Positions 31,733 through 42,859 of a stretch of DNA of 64,000 nt are shown piece after piece. The first letter of the stretch is position 1, and each line of letters opens with the position of its first letter. Location of the stretch: NCBI RefSeq assembly GCF_001659605.2, contig NC_035162.2:32560950-32624949 (forward strand), given 5' to 3'. The position numbers and the translations under genes are program-made. Source of the DNA: Manihot esculenta. Lineage: Eukaryota > Streptophyta > Magnoliopsida > Malpighiales > Euphorbiaceae. The notes beneath the pieces were generated by a model that saw nothing but the letters and a program-made list of their open reading frames with translations, searched no databases and was not told the origin of the DNA.

Positions 31733-32000
31733 ATAGGGTCCTCAACAGTACGGTGTGTGAGCATGTTTGTTCAAGGATTAGAGATCCCACATCGGAAAGA
31801 GGTTGATTCAGTCATAGAAAGGCAAGCACAATAAGTAAAAATCATGTCCACTAGGTTGTTAAGTTTTGTTTTGCATGCTGATATGAAATGCCATGATGTA
31901 TGCTATGCATGTATATGTTCTATGTTCATGTATCTTTCATATGAACGATATGTGTGCTAATGTTTGTCTATTGGTGTTTTGTGTTTTCAGAAGAGCTAAG

Positions 32001-32618
32001 ATGAGTGGAAGTAGTCCTCAGATTGATTCAGATCCATCTGAAGGGTCTTTTGATGAAAGCAGGGAAGGAATGGATCTAGGAAGAGTATCTGGAGATAGGA
32101 AAGAGATGGAAGTGGATGTGCAAAGAAGGGATATAGGTTTGCAGGTGACTATGGACAAAGAATCTTTAGAGGATAGGCAGGCCACGGATTCCAGACTTTC
32201 AGGTATAGGAGAGAATGATCCCTCTACTTGGAGTACAGCTACCTCAAACGGAGTGAAATGGGGGAGCACTAGCAAGAAAAAGGTCAGAGGACTTAGAAGG
32301 TCAAAGCAAAAGGAGTGGGGTAGGACTAGGAAGGGTAGGTTGTGGAAGCGTTTTAGCGTAGGGTGTGTGAGGTGTGGACGGTTGCATAAGGGAGTCTGTC
32401 GTGTAGGGATAACAGGATGTTATAGGTGTGGTCAAGAAGGGCATATGATCCGTGCGTGTCCTGTTGCGCCTTGGATAGTTTCGTCCCAGCAGACATTTTC
32501 TGATAGAGCTGTTCAGCAGGAGGCAGCCACATTTGACACAGAGGTGCCAGGTATGCTTATGTTTTTGCGTAGTCTACTGTCTATATATTGTGAGATTCGT
32601 AAAGGAAAACCGAATTAG
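32001..32618 (+). CDS. short gag-like protein of B (205 codons)
   Basis: The start at 32001 (MSGSSPQIDSDPSEG) lies where A has its gag ATG. The N-terminal 120 residues are acidic and only distantly like gag. The entire capsid core seen in A (about 200 residues) is missing. A basic stretch (KKKVRGLRRSKQKEWGRTRK) leads into both knuckles, CVRCGRLHKGVC and CYRCGQEGHMIRAC, which are intact. It then ends soon after. It could bind RNA but not build a particle. Alternatively it is merely a deletion remnant that happens to be open. Confidence 0.7.
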   Translation: MSGSSPQIDSDPSEGSFDESREGMDLGRVSGDRKEMEVDVQRRDIGLQVTMDKESLEDRQATDSRLSGIGENDPSTWSTATSNGVKWGSTSKKKVRGLRRSKQKEWGRTRKGRLWKRFSVGCVRCGRLHKGVCRVGITGCYRCGQEGHMIRACPVAPWIVSSQQTFSDRAVQQEAATFDTEVPGMLMFLRSLLSIYCEIRKGKPN

Positions 32619-33795
32619 ATGATCAGAGTAGCAAGTAAGAAATAGGAATTATGAGGAAAGGGAATAGCTAGAGTTGCTATGAAATGTGGTAACCTTGAGT
32701 TGTTACTTGTAGTTATAGTAAGAATGATCTTTTCATCTCATAGTTTCGAGTAAAAGAAAGAGAAAAGAAGAAAAACTAAGGTTAGAAAGAGAATAGAGTG
32801 AGTCTGGGAATAGGTGGTAGTTGAGGCAGAGAAAGTGCCTGTCTTTTCTTTCGTCAATTCCCGTGGGAAGTTCCGTTAGCTTTGGCTTGGATCTTCACCC
32901 TGATTCTATAGGAGGCTATCACATCGAACACGGTGACGTCAGGTACGTTCACTGGAAGTGTTTTGATGCATATGCTATTTGGTTTGGACCCTAGTGTTTC
33001 GCCTTCCTTTCTGTTTGTGAGCCTTTGATAGGGTGGGTTTGATGACTTCTGGGCAGTAGAGAGTTTTCTTTGGTTTAGACCCGAGTGTGATCCATCTGTG
33101 GCAGAGTCAATCTGTCGGTTCAGTTCAGAGTATGTTCAGAGTAGTGGATGCAATCCAGCTGACCTTATGGTTCTAGGGGTGACTGGTAATGTCAACCTAG
33201 GGCGGATTGGCTAGCTACTCATGGTACTACCTGTGTCTACAGAGACAAGGTAGGAGAGGTCCGAGTATAAAGGCTAGGATGGATCAGAGTTAGTCCTTTG
33301 AGGGACAGAGTATAGGAATGCCTAGAAGTTGGTGTCAGCCCCGCAAGCTCATAGTTTGTCAGGAAAGGTTGCTAGGGGGTTCTCGCTCTTGTGAGCAAGG
33401 TTTGTAATCAGGTCAGGGAATCAGCCTCAAGTGCCTGTGTCCAGTATGGAGGCTTAGTAGCTAAGGAGTTTTATCTGACTTAGTACCTCACCCTGGAATG
33501 TTCCAAAGTTGTGATGGGAAACGAAGGATGAATCCTTGAGCTTTATAGTACCTGTCAATGGTGACTAAGAAGAACAGCGAGTAAGGATCGATTGTGGTTT
33601 TCCTAGGTAAAACCTAGATTTGAGTATTATCTGGTGAGAGTTCGAATGTGAAAGTTAGAAAAGAGATTAGTATAGAAAGGATAAAGAGAACAAAAAAGTA
33701 AGGATCAGAGTAGCGCAGCGGAAGCTGTAAAGTTCAGGAATAGAGTTCGTTCTTGATTGTTTATTGTTTTTAACATTCGAGGACGAATGTTTTTT
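32619..33795 (+). pseudogene. eroded protease/RT remnants of B
   Basis: Recognisable shards in shifting frames: DPSVAES-like text near 33085-33110, PADLMVLGVTGNVNLG near 33155-33200 (protease second block), and a piece like 'STSPW' with 'LRLCID' replaced by noise near 33480-33600. There is no continuous frame and no RT catalytic motif. Before the polypurine tract the family inverted repeat ACATTCGAGGACGAATGT is intact (33773-33790). Confidence 0.7.
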
Positions 33796-33808
33796 AAAGG
33801 GGGGAAGA
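33796..33808 (+). promoter_or_regulatory. polypurine tract of B
   Basis: AAAGGGGGGAAGA one base before the 3' LTR; kept intact although the coding region is destroyed. Confidence 0.9.
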
Positions 33809-33809
33809 T

Positions 33810-36187
33810 TGTAATACCCGGCTAGATCAGGCATCGGAATTCTTACCGTCCGGTGGAATTCGAGGATGTCGGAGCTGCTAGACGGGTAAGCTACGAGTTT
33901 TCTAAAATGTTTTAAGTATTTTATATGGTTTGAATGAGTTTTGGATTAAGTTTTCAAGAGAAAAGACTATGGGGACTTTTGCCATGTTCGGCCGCCGAAG
34001 GTAATGTTCGGCCGCCGAAAGTGCTATAGATTCGGCTTCCAAAGGTCATGTTCGGCCCCCGAACGTTGCATGGTTTTGCATGCAGGTTTGGCAGCCGAAG
34101 GTGAGTCGGCCAGCCCTCTTTTTCAGCGCCTCCAGTCGGTGAAATGGATGGATTTCTGTTCCTTTCACTTCCTGAGGTGAGGCCACGTCCTCCATGAGTC
34201 ACTTGTTTTGTTTTTTATCACCTTGTTAAGTGTTATTAGGTTGGTTGTGAAGGGTTTAAGGGAAAAGAGAGGTTTGGTAGTTTGGAGAAGGTGAAGGGAA
34301 GGTGGTGCTTATCCTTAGGTTCAGGTTGATTAGCTTCCATTTTCAGGAGGTAAGGGCAGCTTTTTCACTTGTTTTAATGATTTATAATAGCTTTTAAAGA
34401 GGGTAAGGGTAGAGATGCATGTATAGGGTTAAAGTTTAGTTTTTGATGAGTTATGCATGCAAGCTTCTATATATGTTATGTGTGTTGATTGTTGGGGTTG
34501 ATAGGTAGTTTTGGACCCCTTGGAGCATGTACTTGAGTATATGTAAGTTGAGGTTTGGAGTTATGCATGGTTAGAGAGGAAGAAAGGATGGAGGAGCTAG
34601 GTTGCGGGAGAAGCTGAGTTCTTGAAGAACTCAGGTTCGGCAGCCGAAGGAGCATTCGGCCGCCGAACCCCTTGCTTGGTGGCTTAGGCTGCCACAGCTT
34701 GCCCCCGAGTGTTTTTGAGGTTCGGCTCTGTTTAGGGGATTCGGCCGCCGAAGGTGCCGCCGAAGGTTAGAGACTTTCGTCTCTGGAGTGTGTTGTGGCC
34801 CCCGAACTTTGCCCCCGAAAGGGTTCGGCAGCTGAACATGGAGATTCGGCCGCCGAAAGTATGCGAGTTTCGGCTCTGGACAGGGCATTCGGCCGCCGAA
34901 CCTGCTGCCGAATGTGTTCTGTCTAGCCTTTCTTTTGCATGCTTTATGTGATTGTTTTAAGAGCTTGTTAAGGGGTTTTGGGAAGTTGTTTAAGAGTTGT
35001 TAAGAGTATGTTTGACACCTCATTTGAGTCCATTTGTATAGGATTGGACCCGAGAGATCGAGGAGGTCACCAGTGTTAGTGGTTGCAGCGTCAGGTCAGT
35101 TTTCTGCTAGAGGAGCAGAGGTGAGTAGAACGAAACTTAATGTTTTGATACTAAGAAAATGGAATGCTTTAGCATAGATCATGCATCATGAATACCATGT
35201 TGTGTAATAGGATGATTGCATTAGACTCACGAATATTGTGCATTGCATTATTTACTGATAGTGGGGATTGGACCAAGGCGACATCAATAGCCCACGATCT
35301 GTCATGGCAGTGAAAATCCTGTGTGAGTTCCTATGGGAATCGGGTGCCGACAGAGGGAGTTTTGAGGTCATGTCTAATCCGAGATGTGGAATGTTTGTGT
35401 TGTGCCACATTCATGTACGTGTGTATTCATGAACTGGTTTACAGTGTTTCTACTCACTGGGCTTTAGAAGCTCATCCTTTTCCCTAATCCCAGTTTTGCA
35501 GGTTCAGTATAGCAGGGAAAGTCAGCAACAGCAGAGTGGTGATTAGAAGACTGCATGTGTAATAGAATAGTGTGGACATGATGTAAATGAAAGAGATATA
35601 TGTAAAGGCATATAATAGCTAGTAAGTCAGGATGATATGGTTTAGAATGTGCTTTGCCTAGTGTTTGTTTATCCCTTGTATATGCATGTATCCTGTTTTC
35701 AGTTTCTTGATGAGAAATGTGTCAAAACAGACTTAATCAATGTTGTGTTTCGAAAACCCAGTGAATGATAACTGTGAGGGAAGATAGGGTTTCATTCCCT
35801 TGACCCAAGACCAGTGCAGAGGGAAGACCAGGTTTGATTCCTGTGACTCTATGGTAGCCAAGGTTAACTTATGATATGCTGACCCTACAAAGTGGGTTCT
35901 ATGTTTCAGAGCATAGTGCATGGAGGTTACTTGGTAAAGTATCACTGGTTTAGCCCTGAGGGCTATTTCAGACTGAGATGTCTGATGTTTTAAAGGTTAA
36001 GTCTGGTAGTTTTTACAGAGAAAGAAAGTACAATGAGTAGTCGAGTTGGATCGTGTATGGGATTTTAACAGGTACACAGAGTTCATAGCAGGCTTACTAC
36101 GGGTCTTGGCAGCCTTAAGCCGATCTGGATCCTAGTGCCGAGCACTTTGGGCCGTTACAGAGAGGTACCGGTTTCCGGGGTGTTACA
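33810..36187 (+). mobile_element. 3' LTR of B (2378 bp)
   Basis: Almost identical to 29351-31718. Visible differences include single bases in cluster 1 (34037-34066) and the segment TTGGCAGCCTTAAG (36107-36120), which is shortened in the 5' LTR (31653 region). Both LTRs share the 28-bp terminal extension. Confidence 0.92.
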
Positions 36188-36190
36188 GGA

Positions 36191-36922
36191 TGTGAGGGGT
36201 ATTTGGCTCATGTGAGAGAGCTTAGCAATCAGGTTAGAGAGCCCGCCTCGGTGCCAGTGGTCAGAGAGTTCTTAGATGTCTTCCCAGACGAGCTGCTAGG
36301 TATACCACCTGCTAGGGAGATAGAGTTCGAGATAGAATTGATGCCTGGAACCCGATCGATCTCTATCCCTCCCTACAGGATGGCACCAGCAGAATTGAAA
36401 GAGTTGAAAGAGCAGTTACAGGAGCTGGTAGACAAGGGCTTCATCCGACCGAGTACCTCACCTTGGGGTGCTCCAGTTTTGTTTGTGAGAAAAAAGGATG
36501 GATCCCTCAGACTTTGTATCGACTACAGGCAGTTGAACAAAGTCACTACCAAGAATAGGTACCCTCTGCCAAGGATCGATGATCTATTTGACTAGCTAGC
36601 AGGAGCATGTTGTTTCTCCAAAATAGATCTGAGGTCCGGGTATCATCAGCTGAGGATCAGAGAGGAAGATGTGCCAAAGACGGCTTTCAGAACCAGATAT
36701 GGGCATTTTGATTTCCTTGTAATGTCGTTCGGGTTAACCAATGCCCCTGCAGCATTCATGGATCTCATGAACAGAGTGTTTAGCCAGTACCTGGATCACT
36801 TTGTGATTGTCTTCATAGATGATATCTTAGTGTATTCCATGAATGCAGAGGAGCATGCCCATCATCTGAGGTTGGTTCTGTAGACCTTGAGGGAACACGG
36901 TTTGTATGCCAAGTTCTCCTAG
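36191..36922 (+). pseudogene. reverse transcriptase N-terminal half of A, with stops
   Basis: After B the frame resumes ([24 protein letters not shown]). RT follows: [54 protein letters not shown], then a stop at 36593-36595 (Gln codon in C). [23 protein letters not shown] and the catalytic FIDDILVYS follow, then stops at 36881-36883 (Gln in C) and 36920-36922 (Lys in C). Three stops in about 110 codons make RT non-functional without readthrough. Confidence 0.9.
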
Positions 36923-39154
36923 TGTGAGTTCTGGTTGAGGAGCATCTCATTCTTGGGGCATGTTGTGTCAGAAAATGGGATAGAGGTGGACCCCAAGAAG
37001 ATAGAAGCTGTGGCTAACTGGCCTAGACCCACTTCAGTGTCAGAGATCAGAAGTTTCTTGGGTTTGGCAGGTTACTACAGGAGGTTCGTTCAGGACTTCT
37101 CAAAAATTGCAGCTCCTCTGACCAGACTAACCAGGAAGAATCAGAAGTTTGTGTGGACCGACCAATACGAAGAGAGTTTTGAAGAGCTTAAGAAGAGGTT
37201 AACGTCGGCACCAGTGTTAGCTTTGCCAACTAGCAATGAGGACTTCACAGTGTTCTGTGATGCATCCCAAGTGGGTTTGGGTTGTCTGTTAATGCTGAAT
37301 GAAAGGGTGATTGCTTATGCTTCTAGACAGCTGAAGAAGCATGAGTTGAATTACCCCACACATGACTTAAAGATGGCAGCAGTAATCTTTGCACTCAAGA
37401 TGTGGAGGCACTACCTCTATGGGGTTAAATGTGAGATCTTTACAGATCATAAGAGCCTGCAGTACATCCTGAGTCAAAGATATTTGAACTTGAGACAGAG
37501 AAGATGGGTGGAGCTGCTGAGTGACTATGATTGCAAGATTCAGTACCATCCGGGTAAGGCGAATGTTGTGGCAGACGCCTTAAGCCGGAAATCACTCGGC
37601 AGTTTATCCCACATATCGGAAGAGAGGAGGCCAGTAGTGAAGGAGTTTTACAAGCTCATTGATGAAGGTCTTCAGTTGGAGTTGTCTGGTACAGGTGCTT
37701 TAGTTGCCCAGATGAGAGTGGCACCCGTGTTTCTGGAGCAGGTGGCTCAGAAACAGTATGAGGACCTAGAGTTAGTGAAGATTGCCAGGACTGTTCAGTC
37801 AGGCAAGGATAGTGAGTTCAGATTCGACAACAAGGGGATCCTCCGCTATGGGAGTCGATTGTGTGTACCAGATGACATAGGGCTAAAGGGAGACATTATG
37901 AGAGAGGCTCATAATGCAAGATACAGCGTTCACCCCGGAGCCACCAAAATGTATCAAGATCTGAAGAAAGTTTATTGGTGGCCAGCTATGAAGAGAGAAG
38001 TGGCACAGTTTGTGTCAGCCTGCGAAGTGTGTCAGAGGGTGAAGCTGGAACATCAGAAGTCGGCTGGAATGCTTAACCCGCTACCTATTCCAGAGTGGAA
38101 ATGGGAAAATATAGCTATGGACTTCGTAGTGGGGTTACCGGCGACGTCCAACAGATTGGACTCCATATGGGTGATTGTGGACAGACTCACCAAATCTGCT
38201 CACTTCATCCCTGTCAGGAGTGGCTATTCTGTGGACAAGTTGGCGCAGGTGTATGTCGATGAGATCGTCAGACTGCATGGGGTTCCTATTTCAATAGTGT
38301 CCGATAGAGGGCCCCAGTTCACCTCCAGATTTTGGCGGAGTCTGCAGAACGCCATGGGTACCAGGTTGGATTTCAGCACTGCTTTCCATCCACAGACGGA
38401 CGGACAATCAGAGAGGACCATCCAGACGATAGAGGATATGCTTAGAATGTGTGTGCTAGATTTTGGCGGTTCTTGGAGGCAGCATCTACCCTTGGTGGAT
38501 TTTGCCTACAATAACAGCCATCATGCTAGCATCGGGATGGCTCCATATGAAGCTTTATATGGGAGGAAGTGCAGGTCACCTGTTTGCTGGGAGGAAGTTG
38601 GAGAGAAGGCCTTGGCAGGGCCTGAACTAGTAGAGATCACCAGCAGGGTGGTACCCATAATCAGAGAAAGGATCAAGACTGCTGCAAGCAGACAGGAGAG
38701 TTATGCAGATATCCGCAGAAGACAAGTAGAGTTTCAGGAGGGGGATCTGGTATTGCTCAAGGTGTCTCCTATGAAAGGAGTGGTTCGCTTTGGAAAGAAA
38801 GGTAAACTAGCCCCACGATATATCGGACCCTTTGAAATCTTGCAAAAGATTGGGAATGTATCGTACAAGCTGGATTTACCTGCTTCAATGGAAAGAATCC
38901 ATCCGGTTTTCCATGTTTCAATGTTGAGGAAGTTTGTATCAGATCCGGGCAAGGTTCTTAGTGAGCCTGATGTGGAGATCCAAGAGGATCTCACCTATGT
39001 TGAACAGCCAGTACGAATCATAGACACCCAGATCAGAAAGCTAAGGAACAAGGAAATCCCGATGGTGAAAGTCCTTTGGAACCACTACAATATAGAAGAA
39101 TGCACCTGGGAGACACGGGAGTCTATGCTCCAGCAGTACCCTCATCTCTTCTAA
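36923..39154 (+). CDS. RT C-terminus, RNase H, integrase and chromodomain of A
   Basis: Open for about 743 codons. Order: RT thumb ([37 protein letters not shown]), RNase H ([50 protein letters not shown]), integrase zinc region ([23 protein letters not shown]), core ([49 protein letters not shown]), GPF region ([13 protein letters not shown]), and a C-terminal chromodomain-like segment ([20 protein letters not shown]). The core Asp, Asp and Glu positions are present. The chromodomain is thought to steer integration to heterochromatin in this clade. It ends QQYPHLF. Confidence 0.93.
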   Translation, partial: CEFWLRSISFLGHVVSENGIEVDPKKIEAVANWPRPTSVSEIRSFLGLAGYYRRFVQDFSKIAAPLTRLTRKNQKFVWTDQYEESFEELKKRLTSAPVLALPTSNEDFTVFCDASQVGLGCLLMLNERVIAYASRQLKKHELNYPTHDLKMAAVIFALKMWRHYLYGVKCEIFTDHKSLQYILSQRYLNLRQRRWVELLSDYDCKIQYHPGKANVVADALSRKSLGSLSHISEERRPVVKEFYKLIDEGLQLELSGTGALVAQMRVAPVFLEQVAQKQYEDLELVKIARTVQSGKDSEFRFDNKGILRYGSRLCVPDDIGLKGDIMREAHNARYSVHPGATKMYQDLKKVYWWPAMKREVAQFVSACEVCQRVKLEHQKSAGMLNPLPIPEWKWENIAMDFVVGLPATSNRLDSIWVIVDRLTKSAHFIPVRSGYSVDKLAQVYVDEIVRLHGVPISIVSDRGPQFTSRFWRSLQNAMGTRLDFSTAFHPQTDGQSERTIQTIEDMLRMCVLDFGGSWRQHLPLVDFAYNNSHHASIGMAPYEALYGRKCRSPVCWEEVGEKALAGPELVEITSRVVPIIRERIKTAASRQESYADIRRRQVEFQEGDLVLLKVSPMKGVVRFGKKGKLAPRYIGPFEILQKIGNVSYKLDLPASMERIHPVFHVSMLRKFVSDPGKVLSEPDVEIQEDLTYVEQPVRIIDTQIRKLRNKEIPMVKVLWNHYNIEECTWETRESMLQQYPHLF

Positions 39155-39226
39155 GGTTAGATCTCTTTGTGTTTATGTGCTATGTATGTATGTTATATTG
39201 ATTGTTATGCTTGTGCTAGTTGGGGA

Positions 39227-39244
39227 ACATTCGGGGACGAATGT
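39227..39244 (+). promoter_or_regulatory. inverted repeat before the polypurine tract of A
   Basis: ACATTCG and CGAATGT separated by GGGA. The same arrangement precedes the tract in B, C and D. It may help define the plus-strand primer or form an RNA hairpin at the 3' end. Confidence 0.6.
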
Positions 39245-39248
39245 TCTT

Positions 39249-39261
39249 AAGGGGGAGAGAA
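39249..39261 (+). promoter_or_regulatory. polypurine tract of A
   Basis: AAGGGGGAGAGAA directly before the 3' LTR. Confidence 0.92.
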
Positions 39262-41534
39262 TGTAATACCCGGCTAGACTCCGGTATCGAAATTCCTACC
39301 GTCCGGTGGAATCTCGGATGTCGGAGACCCCTAGAAGGGTAAAACCATGTTTTTATAAAATGTTTTAATGTATTTTATGGTTTTAATCAAGTAAGAAATG
39401 AGTTTTTGCATGAAAATAGTCTTGGAGGAAGACCCAGGTTCGGCCGCCGAACCTCAAGTTCGGCCGCCGAACATGCATGCGCTTAGGGAGTGCTTTAGGC
39501 CCCCGAAGGCATAAGTGAGGGAAGTTCAGGTTTGGCCGCTGAACCTTATGTTCGGCCGCCGAACATGGCATGCATGCGGAGGCACGTTCGACTCCCGAAT
39601 GTGGCCTGGCCAGCCACCTATAAAGGGGTCCCTTAGCCGAAAACGGGCGAGTTTTTCTCCCCATTTTCGGCCATGGTGAGCTCTCCGCCGTCCCTCACCG
39701 ATCTTGAGTTTCTTCCTTCCATTCTTCATGATTTTTATGAGTTTTCACCTTTGTTTTGAAGATTTTTTAGTATAAAGTAAGTTTTGAAGCTTTGAGGTTC
39801 AAGAAGCTCAATCTCTCCCATCTCCGAGCTAGGGTCGTTCTCTTCTCGATCTTCAAGAGGTAAGGGCCGATCTTGAGCTCATTTTATGTTTTAAACAAGT
39901 TTTAAGTTGATCTATGGGGTAGAAATGCATGTTTAGGTTTTTGGTTGGTTTAAGGGTTATGTTAAGTTTTTGAGCAATGTATGATGCTTGTGGTTGTTTG
40001 ATGTGTTGTAGATGGGGTTTAGGATAGTTGAAGCCCCTAGGAGCTGATGTATGTATCTATGTATGTTTTGAGTGAATTGTATGCTTGATCTAAAAGGTTG
40101 GGAGGCAACTGTGCATGAGGAACCAAGTTTCTGCCCTTTGGCAGAAACCAGGTTCGGCAGCCGAAGGACTTTCGGCCGTCGAACCTGCTTGGGAGGCAAG
40201 CCTTTCGGCTGCCGAAGCCTGCCCCAAAAGAGGACTTTCGTCTCTGGAGGGTAGTTTCGGCCGCCGAAAGTGCCGCCGAACATGCATGAGTTTGGTCTCT
40301 GTCTGGGAGTTTCGGCCGCCGAACCTGCCTGACTTTCGGCTCTAGAGGGACTTTCGGCCGCCGAAAGTGCCCTGTTCAGCCTTCCTTTGCATGCTTCCCA
40401 TGGATGTTTTGAGGTATTTTAAGGGGGTTTTGGGGGATGTTTTAGAGTTATGTTCTAGTATGTTTGGTCCCTCATTTGAGTCCACCTTTGTAGGTTTAGA
40501 CCCGAGGAACCGAGGACCCCAGTAGTGACAGCTGCTTCAGAGTCTTGTCAGAGTCAGCCAGAGGTGAGTAGAATAAACTCTTACGTTTTAAATAAGTGAA
40601 AAACTTTAGCATGAATCATGCATCATGAATGCCATGTGATATCCTAGGTTGCTTGCATTAGAATTCACGAATATGTTGCATTGCATATCTTGATGTTGAT
40701 GTGGATGGATATTGGATGACCCATTGGTCCTCAGTATGATGAGACATGATACGATATGATATGGAAGTCCAGGTGTGGCCTGCACTACGCCCCTGGTACT
40801 ATGTAAGTGAAAGTCCGGGTGTGGCCTGCACTACGCCCCCGGCACAGTTGGACATGTATGTTATGAGATATGTAAGGGAAAGACCAGGTGTGGCCTGCAC
40901 TATGCCCCTGGCACAGTTGGACTATGTAGAGGACCCTTGGTGACAAATCCATCCTTGATGTGATATGGTTGTGATGTGATGCATTACATGATAGCATGTG
41001 TTTTAATTGTTATTATTATTCTGCTCACTGGGCTCTTGTAGCTCACCCCTTTCCCCTTATCCCCCCCAGGTTTGCAGGTACAGGGTAGACCAGGAGGTCG
41101 GCAGGAGTAAAGTCTGTTTTTATGTAATAGTTAGGAGTTGTGGAGATGATAAAATTGTAATGTAATGTGTTATGTAGTCATGATATGTAAAATTATATTG
41201 AGGATTAGAGGTTGTGCTTGACCCTATAGGTATGGTATTCCCTTTTTATGCATGATCACTATTATTATTGATGAGATGAGTAATCAAGCTTAATGTATGT
41301 TATTGATACCCCATTGGAGAATGGTATGAGGGCTCCAGAGTGAGGCTTATGGTTATGTTAGTGTGCATGCACAGGTTAAGATTGATTTATGAAAGAAAAA
41401 GTTTACATGTTTATGTATTGTATGATCATGTATGGGACCACACAGGTTGTATGTCAGGCTTGCTATGGGTCCCGGCGGCCTTAAGCCGATCTGGATCCTA
41501 GCGCCGGTAGTGGTCCGGTTTTCGGGTAGTTACA
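39262..41534 (+). mobile_element. 3' LTR of chromovirus A (2273 bp)
   Basis: Near-identical to 24781-27055. Palindrome clusters 39438-39600 and 40153-40365, TATA box 39619-39624, minisatellite 40766-40920. Cluster 1 has one more full palindrome, and cluster 2 two fewer half-units, than the 5' LTR. Confidence 0.93.
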
Positions 41535-42108
41535 CTGCCAATTCATAAAACAACTAAAGCATCACCTAATCTTCAACTAGAATAAAAGTTTTAGCCACTC
41601 ATGGCTGAAACAAAAACCAAAATAAAAGAAAAGAAGAAAGGTAGAAGAAGAGATGTGAATTTCGTAGGTGCCTCCCAAGGGGGGCTTAAAGGTTGTGTGG
41701 AGGCTCCTTATGTGTCTTTTTATAGTTGAAAGTGCTGCCTTAGGTCATACTTGCTTCCTAATTAGTGAAGAGGCTGCCCAAAGTGCTGAAAAGGAAGGAA
41801 TCGCGTTGCAAATTCTCTAGAAGGAAGGAGGCACGCGGATCAGGCTTTTGAAGAGGAAGGATGCGCGCGGATTGCAAAAGAGGAAGTGGAGCGCAGTCAT
41901 TGAATGTATAAGGGAAAGAAATCTGTCCAGTCTTTCCTTTTTAGGTGGAGCCTTCGTTTGAATTTTTGAATGCTGAATGAAGAAGAGGTAAGTGCGTCTT
42001 CATCAGATCTTGCTGCCTAAATAGGAAGATATGACTGCTGCAGTGTGTGCACATCTTTGAATAAGGAAAGAAAGATCTGCGATTTGAATTTCAAATAATC
42101 TTTTGACT

Positions 42109-42372
42109 GAGCTTTCCTTATTTGCTTTTGCTTCTGCACTTCCCTTATTTGAGGACTTTCCTTTTCTGAAAACTTTCCTTATTTGACACTTTCCATAATT
42201 GGCTTCACCTTTGAATAAGGAAAGAAGAATATGCAATTTGAATTTCAAAGAATCTGTTGATTGCGCTTTCCTTTTCTGGCACTTTCCTTATCAGAAAACT
42301 TTCCTTATTTAGCACTTTCCATATTTGAAAACTTTCCTTTTTTGGCACTTTCCATATTTGGCACTTTTTACC
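42109..42372. repeat. degenerate CTTTCC/ATTTG repeat in S3
   Basis: About 12-15 loose copies of a roughly 15-bp word like ACTTTCCTTATTTGG. A longer word (TTTGAATAAGGAAAGAA ... ATTTGAATTTCAAA) occurs twice (about 42052-42096 and 42210-42251). The block sits where S2 has its CGG palindromes, next to the shared sequence AAGAGCATTTTCT. Confidence 0.75.
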
Positions 42373-42517
42373 AGTTTTAAGAGCATTTTCTTCAGATTGT
42401 CTCTTTACACCTAATATCTGCAAAACATGATTAAAATCACAAAATTAGATAGAAAAGGTGTAAATAAACATCAATAAGATCATGATAATATGGACTAAAA
42501 TATGCTCTATCAACGCC

Positions 42518-42859
42518 CCCTCCACCCCATTGGCTCACCTCCGAGCTCCTGAGGTAGACTTTGATGGCAAGGAGGTGTGCTATGGGGAGGATGACAATCC
42601 TTTGCCAAAAGGAGCTCCTCTTACGGCAATTGGACCTCAAGGGGAAAATGCTGGGTTCGAAGGGGAAGGTACTGGGCCACTGGGAGAAGGTGTTGGGCCT
42701 CTAGGGGGTGAGATTGTGCCCTTTGTGGGTGTTGAGGGGCAGGAGTCAAAGGGTGCTGGACTCCCAAAGGATAGTGGTGTAGACAGTAGTGTAAATAATG
42801 TAATTACTGATGTTAGTCCTCTAAGGACGATCTTTCCTCCTGTAATCCTTGATGACTAA
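42518..42859 (+). pseudogene. C-terminal part of the PF04195-like gene after S3
   Basis: Joining the flanks of S3, the frame continues as PLAHLRAPEVDFDGKEVCYG, followed by a Gly/Glu-rich tail with irregular repeats (GFEGEGTGPLGEGVGPLGGE) and DVSPLRTIFPPVILDD before a TAA at 42857-42859. No catalytic motif is seen. A low-complexity, acidic C-terminus is the best description. Confidence 0.6.

Larger units (their letters stand above)
29351..36187 (+). mobile_element. non-autonomous chromovirus derivative B
   Basis: 5' LTR 29351-31718, primer site 31721-31732, 2.09 kb internal region, polypurine tract 33796-33808, 3' LTR 33810-36187. A perfect target duplication GGATG flanks it (29346-29350 and 36188-36192). 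The internal region has a short gag-like frame and eroded protease/RT fragments only. LTRs differ by scattered substitutions and one indel of about 10 bp near the 3' end. It must have used proteins from a relative such as A or C. It is the youngest layer of this stack. Confidence 0.93.
24781..41534 (+). mobile_element. Ty3 chromovirus A, nearly complete, interrupted by B
   Basis: 5' LTR 24781-27055, primer site 27059-27070, gag, protease, RT, RNase H, integrase and chromodomain, polypurine tract, 3' LTR 39262-41534. Flanks CTCCC (24776-24780) and CTGCC (41535-41539) are a target duplication with one mismatch, and alignment with other LTRs of the host family confirms a clean insertion. The LTRs are very similar, so it is young. 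Coding damage is limited to about four stops plus the insertion of B. Tekay-like placement is from the gag-pol order and the chromodomain at the integrase end. Confidence 0.93.
23922..42512 (-). mobile_element. solo LTR S3, Athila-like (23922-24780 + 41540-42512), interrupted by A
   Basis: Plus text TGACTCGCGGTTGTCGAAG...TATGCTCTATCA. Flanks ATGCC (23917-23921) and ACGCC (42513-42517) form a target duplication with one mismatch. About 1.83 kb without the nested elements. It disrupts the PF04195-like gene. It lacks the CGG-palindrome block seen in S2; the same position instead holds a degenerate CTTTCC repeat (42109-42372). Confidence 0.9.
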
